Positions 1-6,538 of a DNA stretch of 12,687 nt are shown here, one piece after another. The position numbers and the translations under genes are program-made. A model generated the notes under the pieces. That model did no database searches and was not told the origin of the DNA. It saw only the letters and a list, made by a program, of their open reading frames with translations. Numbering within the stretch: position 1 is the first letter of the stretch; each line of letters begins with the position of its first letter. Origin of the DNA: JAXDLK01 sp034666665 (GTDB lineage: Bacteria > Desulfobacterota > Binatia > JACPRU01); contig JAXDLK010000264.1 in NCBI GenBank assembly GCA_034666665.1, positions 1 through 12,687 on the forward strand. Direction: 5' to 3'.

Positions 1-540
1 GAGTCGATCGCCGAGTACCAGCGCCGGGTCGAGAATGCGCCCCGACGCGAGCAGGAGTTCCAGGCGCTGTCGCGCGACTACGAGACCACGAAGGACAGCT
101 ACCGCTCGCTGCTGAAGCGGTACAAGGAGGCGCAGCTCGCGGAGAGCCTGGAGGAGCGGCAGAAGGGCGAGCAGTTCCGGATTCTCGACCCGGCGATGCT
201 GCCCGAGCGCCCGACCGCACCGAACCGGCCGCGGATGATCGTCATGGCGCTGCTGCTCGCGCTCGCGGTCGCTGCAGGAGCGGCGCTCGCCGCGGAGCGG
301 TTCGATTCATCCTTCCACACCGTCGAGGACCTTCGGGGATTCTCCAAGATTCCCGTGCTGGTGAGCATTCCGCGGATCGTGATCGCCTCCGACACGAGGC
401 GCGAACGGCTGCGGTTCTGGGTGAAGACCGTGACCGCCGTGGCGAGTCTGGTGCTGATCGCCGGCGGCTCGTACCTGCTCGCACACGGAAACGATCGCCT
501 CGCACACCTGCTCGTCGGCACGCCGTTCTCCGGGAACTGA
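1..540 (+). CDS. Polysaccharide chain-length determinant (Wzz/GNVR type, XrtA-associated-like), 3' part only
   Basis: The frame is open from base 1 and gives the last 179 residues; the start lies left of the window. Fragment residues 1-65 are charged and heptad-like (REQEFQALSRDYETTKDSY), the membrane-proximal coiled coil typical of Wzz/GNVR co-polymerases. Next is the Pro-rich junction RILDPAMLPERPTAPNRPR and a membrane segment at about residues 79-97 (IVMALLLALAVAAGAALAA). A cytoplasmic stretch of about 40 residues and a second hydrophobic segment near residues 141-161 follow. This ending fits the exosortase-associated chain-length family (TIGR03007-like, by recall) better than enterobacterial Wzz, which stops soon after its TM2. 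Such proteins sit in the inner membrane, set polymer length and activate the partner tyrosine kinase. That kinase is the next gene, 10 bases downstream, so the two are probably co-transcribed. Family assignment is firm; the exact subfamily is inferred. Confidence 0.9.
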   Translation, partial: ESIAEYQRRVENAPRREQEFQALSRDYETTKDSYRSLLKRYKEAQLAESLEERQKGEQFRILDPAMLPERPTAPNRPRMIVMALLLALAVAAGAALAAERFDSSFHTVEDLRGFSKIPVLVSIPRIVIASDTRRERLRFWVKTVTAVASLVLIAGGSYLLAHGNDRLAHLLVGTPFSGN

Positions 541-550
541 CGGGCACCGC

Positions 551-2350
551 ATGTACCTCGAGTTCTACGGGCTCCGCGAGAAGCCGTTCAATCCGACTCC
601 CGATCCGAAGTTCCTGTTCCTGACCGGCGGGCACCGGGAGGCGCTCGCGCAGCTCCAATACGGGGTGCAGGAGCGGCGCGGGTTCATGGTGCTCACCGGC
701 GAGGTGGGCACCGGCAAGACGACGCTCCTGCAGACGCTCCTCGAGCGCCTCGACGACAAGACGGAGGCTGCGTTCGTCTTCAATTCGACGCTGCCGTTCG
801 AGGGGATCCTCGAGTTCGCGCTCGCCGACCTCGGGCTCTTGAACGCCGGCAGCTCGCACGCGGAGCGATTGCTCGCATTCCAGCGCCACCTGGTCGAAGG
901 GGGCTTTGCCGGCAGGAACACGGTGCTGATCATCGACGAGGCGCAGAACCTGACGCCGTCGAGCCTCGAGCAGGTGCGGTTGCTGTCGAACTTCGAGACG
1001 CCGACGGAGAAGCTGTTGCAGATCCTTCTGGTGGGGCAGCCGGAGCTGAAGGCGAAGCTCGTCCTTCCCGAGCTTCGCCAGCTGAACCAGCGGGTGGCGC
1101 TCCGCTGCTCGATCCGCCACCTCGATCCGGACGAGGCGCCCGGATACGTGCGTCATCGTCTGCTGGTCGCCGGCGCGAAGGACCCGTCGATCTTCACCGA
1201 GGCGGCGATGACCATGATCGGCGAAGCGGCGCATGGCGTACCGCGGCTGATCAACGTCGTCGCAGATCATTGCTTGCTGATGGGCTTTTCCGAGCAGAAG
1301 CCGAAGGTGGACATCGAGCTCGTCGAGAAGTCCGTCGGTTACCTGCGCGCCGAGGGTGGTCTCACGCTGACGGAATTCGATCCGGGTGCTTCCGGGCTCG
1401 ACTGGCTCGCGAGCGGCGATCTGCCGCAGGCCCCGGCGAGGCGATCGGTCGGCGGACCGATCTTTCAAGCGCTCGTGCAGTCCGAGAAGCAGCGCGTGCT
1501 CCGCGGTGGCGAAGCCGGAGCGGCGCCGCGCTCGCCGGCGCCGGCTCGCTTCGAGCAGAAGTTTCCCGATCTCGAAGCCACGCCGGCCCCGGAAAACGGC
1601 GGCAGCCGGCCCGCCGATCCGCCCCCGCCCGCGCGCGAGCGGGCGCTCGTCGGCAGACCGGTCGACGATCTCCAGGCGGTGGAACAGCACCTGGTCAGCC
1701 TCGTCGATCCCGCGTCGTTCGAGGCGGAGCAGTACCGCACTCTGCGAAGCACGGTCGAAGATCTCCGGCGTGCACGCGGCTCGTGCATCGTCGCGGTTTC
1801 GAGCGCGGCTCTCGGGGAGGGCAAGACGACGACCTCGATCAACCTCGCGGGCGCTCTCGCCCAGGGCCGGGATCACCGCGTGCTGCTGATCGACGCCGAT
1901 CTCCGGCGTCCTTCCGTCGCGGGCCAGCTCGGACTCGGCCGCAACGGAGAACAGGGCCTCGTCGACGCGATTCAGGACCCGCGCCTCGGTCTCCGCGACG
2001 TGGTGCGCATCTGCCCCGCGTTCCACCTCGCCGTTCTGGCCGCCGGCCGCTTCACTCGGCAGCCGTACGAGACCCTGCAGTCTCCGCGCTTCGGCCATCT
2101 ACTCACCCAGGCTCGGCACGCGTTCGATTACGTCGTCGTCGACACACCGCCTCTGCTGCCGGTGTCCGATTGTCGCCTGATCGCGGAGTGGGTCGACGGC
2201 TTCCTGCTGGTGATCGCCGCCGACTCGACGCCCCGGAAGTCCGTCGAGGAGGCGCTCGGCATCATCGATGCCGAGCAGCTGATCGGCTTCGTGTTCAACC
2301 GCGATCACCGCGTGAAGGCCGGCTACTACTACGGCTACGGCCACGCTTGA
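551..2350 (+). CDS. Fused ExeA-like AAA ATPase and BY-type tyrosine kinase for exopolysaccharide export
   Basis: A 599-aa protein with two NTPase modules. Residues 1-270 match the ExeA/XrtA-associated ATPase type: N-terminus MYLEFYGLREKPFNPTPDP, Walker A GEVGTGKTT at 50-58, Walker B VLIIDEAQ at 125-132. Residues 275-380 are a low-complexity Pro/Ala/Arg linker. Residues 385-599 are a cytoplasmic bacterial tyrosine kinase (CpsD/Wzc C-domain). It has the oligomerisation motif EQYRTLR (E393, R396, R399), Walker A LGEGKTTT at 421-428, Walker A' VLLIDADLRRP at 444-454, Walker B VVVDTPP at 528-534, and a C-terminal tyrosine cluster (Y592, 593, 594, 596) as expected for autophosphorylation. No transmembrane segment is present, so the activating membrane part must come from another protein, presumably the Wzz-like neighbour. 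ATG 551 is chosen because it gives the family's usual N-terminus. In related clusters, as I recall them, the ATPase and kinase are separate proteins; here one uninterrupted frame encodes both. Confidence 0.9.
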   Translation: MYLEFYGLREKPFNPTPDPKFLFLTGGHREALAQLQYGVQERRGFMVLTGEVGTGKTTLLQTLLERLDDKTEAAFVFNSTLPFEGILEFALADLGLLNAGSSHAERLLAFQRHLVEGGFAGRNTVLIIDEAQNLTPSSLEQVRLLSNFETPTEKLLQILLVGQPELKAKLVLPELRQLNQRVALRCSIRHLDPDEAPGYVRHRLLVAGAKDPSIFTEAAMTMIGEAAHGVPRLINVVADHCLLMGFSEQKPKVDIELVEKSVGYLRAEGGLTLTEFDPGASGLDWLASGDLPQAPARRSVGGPIFQALVQSEKQRVLRGGEAGAAPRSPAPARFEQKFPDLEATPAPENGGSRPADPPPPARERALVGRPVDDLQAVEQHLVSLVDPASFEAEQYRTLRSTVEDLRRARGSCIVAVSSAALGEGKTTTSINLAGALAQGRDHRVLLIDADLRRPSVAGQLGLGRNGEQGLVDAIQDPRLGLRDVVRICPAFHLAVLAAGRFTRQPYETLQSPRFGHLLTQARHAFDYVVVDTPPLLPVSDCRLIAEWVDGFLLVIAADSTPRKSVEEALGIIDAEQLIGFVFNRDHRVKAGYYYGYGHA

Positions 2351-2390
2351 GCATCGCCCGCCTCTCCCCGATTCCAACACCTCGCTTTTC

Positions 2391-2419
2391 TTGACTGACG
2401 CACATCGCGGGCGTAGGGT
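2391..2419 (+). promoter_or_regulatory. Candidate sigma-70-type promoter for the epsB-glycosyltransferase operon
   Basis: TTGACT (2391-2396) and TAGGGT (2414-2419) are separated by exactly 17 bases. The -35 box matches the consensus at 5 of 6 positions, the -10 box at 3 of 6. The site lies in the only gap of any size between plus-strand genes, 41 bases past the kinase stop and 135 bases before the epsB start. Transcription would begin at about 2425-2427. Read by eye only. Confidence 0.45.
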
Positions 2420-2425
2420 CCGCGC

Positions 2426-2460
2426 ACGGGACGTTCGAGGGTCGGTTCGGAACGCCCCGT
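2426..2460 (+). promoter_or_regulatory. Stem-loop at the predicted 5' end of the epsB transcript
   Basis: ACGGGACGTTC (2426-2436) pairs with GAACGCCCCGT (2450-2460): 10 of 11 positions are complementary, with one A/C mismatch and a 13-base loop. Its first base falls on the start point predicted from the promoter at 2391-2419, so the RNA may begin with this hairpin. It could stabilise the 5' end, act as part of a leader control element, or, as DNA, be a protein-binding inverted repeat. There is no U-run after it, so it is not a normal terminator. Confidence 0.4.
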
Positions 2461-2505
2461 AGAGGTTCCACATCATTGCTCTCGAATGGTCGGGAGCGGG
2501 AAATC

Positions 2506-2550
2506 ATGGTGCTCTGTCGCACTCGTTGCGGCGTCACGTCTCGTCCGTGA
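2506..2550 (+). CDS. Possible 14-aa leader peptide upstream of epsB
   Basis: ATG 2506 follows a good ribosome site, GGGAG at 2492-2496 with 9 bases of spacing, and encodes MVLCRTRCGVTSRP before TGA at 2548-2550. The stop lies inside an inverted repeat (2533-2551) and is three bases before the GTG (2554) of the large epsB frame, which has no Shine-Dalgarno of its own. This arrangement would allow ribosomes that finish the small frame to open the hairpin and restart at epsB. The small frame is in the same phase as epsB, so a sequence error or read-through at TGA would instead add an N-terminal extension. Fourteen codons are too few to prove translation. Confidence 0.3.
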   Translation: MVLCRTRCGVTSRP

Positions 2551-2551
2551 C
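2533..2551 (+). promoter_or_regulatory. Inverted repeat abutting the epsB start codon
   Basis: GTCACG (2533-2538) and CGTGAC (2546-2551) are perfect inverted copies around a 7-base loop, ending two bases before GTG 2554. In RNA this six-pair stem would occlude the initiation region of epsB unless opened by a ribosome on the 2506-2550 frame; as DNA it could be an operator half-site pair. Function is inferred. Confidence 0.35.
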
Positions 2552-2553
2552 AC

Positions 2554-4146
2554 GTGAGTGGTGCGCGAGGTGCCGGACAGAAAGCTTCATCCGTGAAACG
2601 TCCCTCCTCGTGTCCGGGGAAAAGCGACTCCGAAGCCTGTGATGGGTCGGTGGCGCGAACCTCGACGGCGCCTCGCCCCACGCTCGACGCTTCGCCGAGC
2701 TTCGTCGCCTACGAAGGGCGGCGCGTCAGCTTGACGTTGATGCTTCTCGAGTTCGGATCGCTCGTGGGGCTCGCGCTCGCGGTCTCCGCCGGTCTCCTCC
2801 CGGACGAGCGGATGGGCCGCGGGTTACGGCTGAGCCAGGTGATCGCGCCAGCCTTCTGCTGCGGTGTCTCGTATTACTACAACGACCTCTACGATCCGCG
2901 GATGGTCCATCGGTTCCGTGATTTCTGCACTCGGTTGCTGCCGACGTTGGCGATCCTGTCGTGCGTGCTGATGGTCTTCTACGGCACGTTCCCTCGGCTC
3001 GCGTTCGAGGGCCATCCCGCCTTGTCGACGCTCGGGATCCTGGTTTCGCTCGTGGTTTCCTCGGTACCGCTGCGGTGGGCGCTGTCGGTGGTCGTCGACG
3101 AGTTCTCGCCTCCCGAGCGCGTGATCCTCGTCGGCCGGAACGCCCTCACGGGAAAGCTCTTGGAGGCTCTCGAAACCGCGCTCCGTCCCCACTACCGGAT
3201 CGTCGGCATCGCCCAGGATCCGCACGATCCGCTGGGTCCATCCGATCAGGGTGGCACCGACGTCGAGCCGGCGCGCCGCGTTCCGCTCTCCCGCCTCGAC
3301 CGTCTGGTGCGCGACGTTCGTCCCGACCGGATCCTGGTGACGTTGCCGGAGCACCGCGAGCGCGGCGTGGTGCGCAAGCTCTTTCGCTACCAGTCGCAGG
3401 GAATCATCGTCGAGAACGGTGCCGAGACCTACGAGCGCCTCACCGGAAAGCTCGCGTTCGAGGCGGCGCCGCCGAGCGCGCTGTTCTTCTCGAAGGAATT
3501 CCAGAAGCCCGCGCTCGAACGAGCCATTACCCGCGCCTTGAGCGCAGTGGTCGCGGCCCTCGTGCTGGTGCTGACGGCGCCTGTTTTCCTGTTGATCGCG
3601 CTGGCGATCGAGATCGACGACGGCGGTCCGGTGTTCTTCGTGCAGGAGCGCGTCGGCCTTCACCGCAAGCCCTTCCGCCTCCTCAAGTTCCGTACCATGC
3701 GGCCAGTCGACCGCCGCGTGTCCGAGTGGGAGCGCGACAACACGGATCGGATCACGCGGGTCGGCCGCTGGCTGCGCCGCCATCGTCTCGACGAGCTGCC
3801 GAACTTCGTGAACATCCTCTGCGGTGACATGAACCTCGTCGGCCCGCGTCCGCATCCGATGTCGAACTACGAGCTCTTCGCCGGGCACATCCCCTATTAC
3901 TCGCTGCGGGCGATGGTACGGCCCGGGATCACCGGATGGGCGCAGGTGCGCTTCGGCTACGCGAACGATCTCGCGGAAGAGATCGAGAAGATGCGCTACG
4001 ACCTGTACTACATCAAGCACAAGTCCCTGGGGCTCGATCTGCAGATCGTCGTCGAGACGGTACGGACGGTGTTCGTCGGATCGGAGTCGCCCGAAGAGCT
4101 GCGCGCCGACCTCGCGGTCGCCGACCTCGCGCCGCGCGCGAGCTGA
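2554..4146 (+). CDS. EpsB-like polyprenyl-phosphate sugar-1-phosphate transferase (initiating enzyme)
   Basis: A 530-aa membrane enzyme that should transfer the first sugar phosphate from a UDP-sugar to undecaprenyl phosphate. N-terminal membrane segments lie at about 60-82, 95-110, 128-146 and 157-175. A CoA-binding-like domain covers about 185-310 and contains ETYERLTGKL, characteristic of the XrtA-associated EpsB family (TIGR03013-like, by recall). A reentrant/TM helix at 328-352 leads into the phosphoglycosyl transferase domain with QERVG (364-368), FRTMR (379-383), the catalytic Asp-Glu pair in LDELPN (D413, E414), LVGPRP (428-433) and RPGITGWAQV (456-465). The start is uncertain. GTG 2554 has no Shine-Dalgarno, and about half of the first 31 codons end in A or T (15 of 31 by hand), far more than in the body of the gene. 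GTG 2593 or GTG 2650 in the same frame are plausible later starts. It heads the downstream glycosyltransferase operon. Confidence 0.92.
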   Translation: MSGARGAGQKASSVKRPSSCPGKSDSEACDGSVARTSTAPRPTLDASPSFVAYEGRRVSLTLMLLEFGSLVGLALAVSAGLLPDERMGRGLRLSQVIAPAFCCGVSYYYNDLYDPRMVHRFRDFCTRLLPTLAILSCVLMVFYGTFPRLAFEGHPALSTLGILVSLVVSSVPLRWALSVVVDEFSPPERVILVGRNALTGKLLEALETALRPHYRIVGIAQDPHDPLGPSDQGGTDVEPARRVPLSRLDRLVRDVRPDRILVTLPEHRERGVVRKLFRYQSQGIIVENGAETYERLTGKLAFEAAPPSALFFSKEFQKPALERAITRALSAVVAALVLVLTAPVFLLIALAIEIDDGGPVFFVQERVGLHRKPFRLLKFRTMRPVDRRVSEWERDNTDRITRVGRWLRRHRLDELPNFVNILCGDMNLVGPRPHPMSNYELFAGHIPYYSLRAMVRPGITGWAQVRFGYANDLAEEIEKMRYDLYYIKHKSLGLDLQIVVETVRTVFVGSESPEELRADLAVADLAPRAS

Positions 4147-4177
4147 GTCCAGAGCTCCGCCCGGCCCGCGGGACGCG

Positions 4178-4194
4178 TGCTAGAGTGACGGCGA
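4178..4194 (+). promoter_or_regulatory. Possible extended -10 promoter giving a leaderless glycosyltransferase message
   Basis: TGC (4178-4180) followed by TAGAGT (4181-4186) reads as an extended -10 element, with 4 of 6 matches to TATAAT. It lies seven bases before ATG 4194, the distance at which transcription would start on or next to the A of the start codon. No -35 match is visible 17 bases upstream, which an extended -10 can tolerate. The 47-base gap between epsB and this gene has otherwise only the GC palindrome CCCGCGGG. A weak GAG ribosome site at 4183-4185 competes as an explanation. Confidence 0.3.
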
Positions 4195-5291
4195 TGGGCC
4201 GTCCTCCGATCGGCGTGCTCGCAGTGCTCGACGGCTACCGGTTGACCGGACCGGGGAAGCAGCTTCTCGAGATCGCCCGACCCGACGCCGATGCGCCGTT
4301 TCGCACGTCGCTGGCGATCTTCCAGCGAGGTGGCGAGCCGACGCCGCTGATCCGTGCCGCACGATCGCGGGAGCTCGACCTCACGGTGGTGCCCGACCGC
4401 TTTCCTGGCGACCCGAGGACCGCCGGCGAGATCCGTCGTCTGGTCGCCTCCGCGGACGCGGCGATTCTCCAGACGCACGGCTACAAGGCGAACGTGCTCG
4501 GGCGTTTCGCGGCGCGCCGGACGCGAAAGCCCTGGCTCGCCTTTCTCCACGGGGAGACCTGGGAGAACCCCAAGGTGCGGCTCTACTTCGCGCTCGAGCG
4601 TTGGGCGGTCCGTGGCGCCGCCCGCGTGGTCGTGGTCTCGCGCGAGATGGAGCGCGCCGCGGTGAAGAGCGGCATTCCAGCGGGAATCCTCCGCGTGGTG
4701 CTCAACGCGTGTCTCACGGCTCCCGATGCGGCGACGACCGTTCCCTCCAACGGCGGCGACCCGGTGGTGGCGGTGCTCGGCCGGCTGAGCCCCGAAAAGG
4801 GCATCGACCTCGCCCTCGACGTCCATCGTGTCGTCCTCGGTCGCGTGCCCGGCGCTCGACTGGCCATTGCGGGCGAAGGGCCGGAACGCGACGCGCTCGC
4901 GCGCCGGGCGGAGCGACTGGGGATCACCGCCTCCGTCGACTGGCTCGGCTATCGGGACGACGTCGCGGAGGTCTATCGCAGCGCCCGCGTGGTGCTGATG
5001 CCCTCTCGGAGCGAGGGGTTGCCGAACGTCGCCCTCGAAGCGATGGCGCACGGCGTGCCCGTGGTCGCCACCGCGGTCGGCGGCGTCCCCGAAGTCGTCA
5101 CCGATGGCCGGAGCGGCTTCGTCGCACCGAGCGGCGACGTGGCTGCGCTCGCCGAAGCAGTGCTGCGCCTGCTCGAGGCGCCGGACCTCCGCCGTCGACT
5201 CGGCATGCAAGGCGCACACGACGTGGCCGAACGATTCTCGCTCGCCGCGCGTCGCCGAGCGCTCGCCGAGATCTACGGCGAGGTCGCGTGA
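4194..5291 (+). CDS. GT4-family glycosyltransferase
   Basis: A 365-aa cytoplasmic GT-B enzyme expected to add a sugar to the lipid-linked repeat unit. The N-terminal Rossmann half begins IGVLAVLDGYRLTGPGKQ, where a Gly-rich loop after strand 1 binds the acceptor or nucleotide; TNGY-like HGYKAN is at 95-100. The C-terminal half has VLGRLSPEKG (194-203), AGEGPERD (226-233) and the retaining-GT4 EX7E motif in SRSEGLPNVALEAMAHGVP (E274, E282), followed by GGVPEVVTDGRSGF. The frame is open further upstream inside epsB, but ATG 4194 gives the normal family start; GTG 4185 is possible. It begins 47 bases after epsB and its stop overlaps the next start (GTGA at 5288-5291). Sugar specificity cannot be read from the sequence. 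Confidence 0.92.
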   Translation: MGRPPIGVLAVLDGYRLTGPGKQLLEIARPDADAPFRTSLAIFQRGGEPTPLIRAARSRELDLTVVPDRFPGDPRTAGEIRRLVASADAAILQTHGYKANVLGRFAARRTRKPWLAFLHGETWENPKVRLYFALERWAVRGAARVVVVSREMERAAVKSGIPAGILRVVLNACLTAPDAATTVPSNGGDPVVAVLGRLSPEKGIDLALDVHRVVLGRVPGARLAIAGEGPERDALARRAERLGITASVDWLGYRDDVAEVYRSARVVLMPSRSEGLPNVALEAMAHGVPVVATAVGGVPEVVTDGRSGFVAPSGDVAALAEAVLRLLEAPDLRRRLGMQGAHDVAERFSLAARRRALAEIYGEVA

Positions 5292-6538
5292 AGATCGCCT
5301 TCGTCACGGCACGGGCGCCGTACCCGCCGGATGCCGGGGGCAGGATTCGCACGTTCCATCTGCTGCGCGAGATCACACGCGAGCACGCGGTGACGTTGGT
5401 GACGGCGGCGGACGGGGAGGTGGAACGGCACGCGCTCGCCGGACTGTCGTCGGCGGTTCCCGGTCTCGCGGCCCGCATCGCTGCCGTGCCGCCGCGGAAC
5501 GGCTTCGTCAGCCGCGCCGTGCGCACACTCCGGAGCCCGTTCGATCCGCTGCCGTGGACCTGGGCCGCCTACCGGCATCCGGAGTTCGTCGCGAACCTCG
5601 CCTGCGCGCTCGCCGAGAGCAGGTTCGACGTCGTCCATTGCGATCACGTGCAGGTGGCGGACGCGGTCGCGTCGATGCCGACGCCGCCGCGCGTGCTCAA
5701 TCTGCACAACGTAGAGAGCACGATCTTCCGCCGGCTCGCCGAAACCGAGACCAACCTCGTGAAGCGGCGCCTGATCGCCTGGCAAGCGCGAAAGGCCGCA
5801 CGCGCCGAGGCGGCGGCGTTTCGGCGGTTCGATCGCTGCATCGCGGTATCCGACGTGGAGCGGGAGGAGATCGCGCGGATCGCGCCCGCGGTGCCGCTCT
5901 CGGTCGTGCCGAACGGTGTGGACCTGGTCGCATTCCGGCCGGTGGAAATCGCGCCGACGTCGCCGAGCGTGGTCTTCACCGGCGCCATGGATTGGGTCCC
6001 GAACGCGGATGCCGTCCGCTTCTTTGCCCGGCAAGTGCTGCCGAGACTACGAGCGAGCCGCCCGGACGTCACGTTCACCGTCGTCGGGCGAGATCCGCCG
6101 GCGGCGCTCGTGCGCGAGCTGGCGGAGCCCGGTATCACCTTCACCGGCACCGTCGACGACGTCCGGCCGTACGTGGCGGCTGCCGCGGTCGTCGTCGTGC
6201 CGCTCCGTATCGGAGGCGGCACTCGTCTGAAAATCCTGGAAGCGTGGGCGATGGCGAAGCCGGTGGTCTCGACCACGGTCGGCGCCGAGGGGCTCCCCGT
6301 CCGCGACCGAGGAAACATCCTGATCGCCGATCGCGAGGACGATCTCGCTGCCGCGATCGCGGAGCTCCTGGGCGATCCCGGACGCGCCGCCGCGCTCGGC
6401 CGCGCCGGACGGAAGACGGTCGAGGAGACGTTCTCCTGGCACCGGCTCGGCGCGGCGCTGATCGAAGCGTACGCGCAGACGATCGCCGCGGCGGAATGCG
6501 GTCGACCTGCGGACGGTCGGCGGGGGCCCGGCGTGTGA
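5288..6538 (+). CDS. GT4-family glycosyltransferase, XrtA/PEP-CTERM 'stp1'-like
   Basis: A 416-aa GT-B glycosyltransferase. The N-terminus VKIAFVTARAPYPPDAGG and the following RIRTFHLLREI match the exosortase-associated sugar transferase type (TIGR03087-like, by recall), where a PYPPD loop binds near the nucleotide. LNLHNVEST (137-145), VPNGVDLVAF (207-216) and PLRIGGGTRLKILEAWAMA (305-323) are the other signatures. In the last, E318 is the conserved second glutamate of EX7E, while the first is replaced by G310, usual for this subgroup. GTG 5288 is selected because it overlaps the previous stop by 4 bases and gives the family N-terminus; GAGGT at 5280-5284 is close upstream. It probably acts on the inner face of the inner membrane on the repeat unit begun by the EpsB-like enzyme. 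Linkage and donor are unknown. Confidence 0.92.
   Translation: MKIAFVTARAPYPPDAGGRIRTFHLLREITREHAVTLVTAADGEVERHALAGLSSAVPGLAARIAAVPPRNGFVSRAVRTLRSPFDPLPWTWAAYRHPEFVANLACALAESRFDVVHCDHVQVADAVASMPTPPRVLNLHNVESTIFRRLAETETNLVKRRLIAWQARKAARAEAAAFRRFDRCIAVSDVEREEIARIAPAVPLSVVPNGVDLVAFRPVEIAPTSPSVVFTGAMDWVPNADAVRFFARQVLPRLRASRPDVTFTVVGRDPPAALVRELAEPGITFTGTVDDVRPYVAAAAVVVVPLRIGGGTRLKILEAWAMAKPVVSTTVGAEGLPVRDRGNILIADREDDLAAAIAELLGDPGRAAALGRAGRKTVEETFSWHRLGAALIEAYAQTIAAAECGRPADGRRGPGV

Noticed and set aside
242..2098. A 618-codon open frame on the minus strand opposite the Wzz and kinase genes
   Set aside because: The translation is Arg/Glu/Leu-rich without a recognisable domain and lies opposite genes with clear motifs. 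Long antisense frames are expected where codons end mostly in G or C.
2351..2390. A terminator after the kinase gene
   Set aside because: There is a short T-rich stretch (CTTTTCTT near 2385) but no stem in front of it, so I could not support a terminator.
1270..2394. A 374-codon plus-strand frame overlapping the kinase domain in another phase
   Set aside because: Arg/Ala-rich with no domain; the frame at 551-2350 contains the full kinase signature over the same bases.
3936..4193. The upstream part of the open frame leading into the first glycosyltransferase
   Set aside because: It overlaps the end of epsB and is Arg-rich noise; the family N-terminus appears only from ATG 4194.
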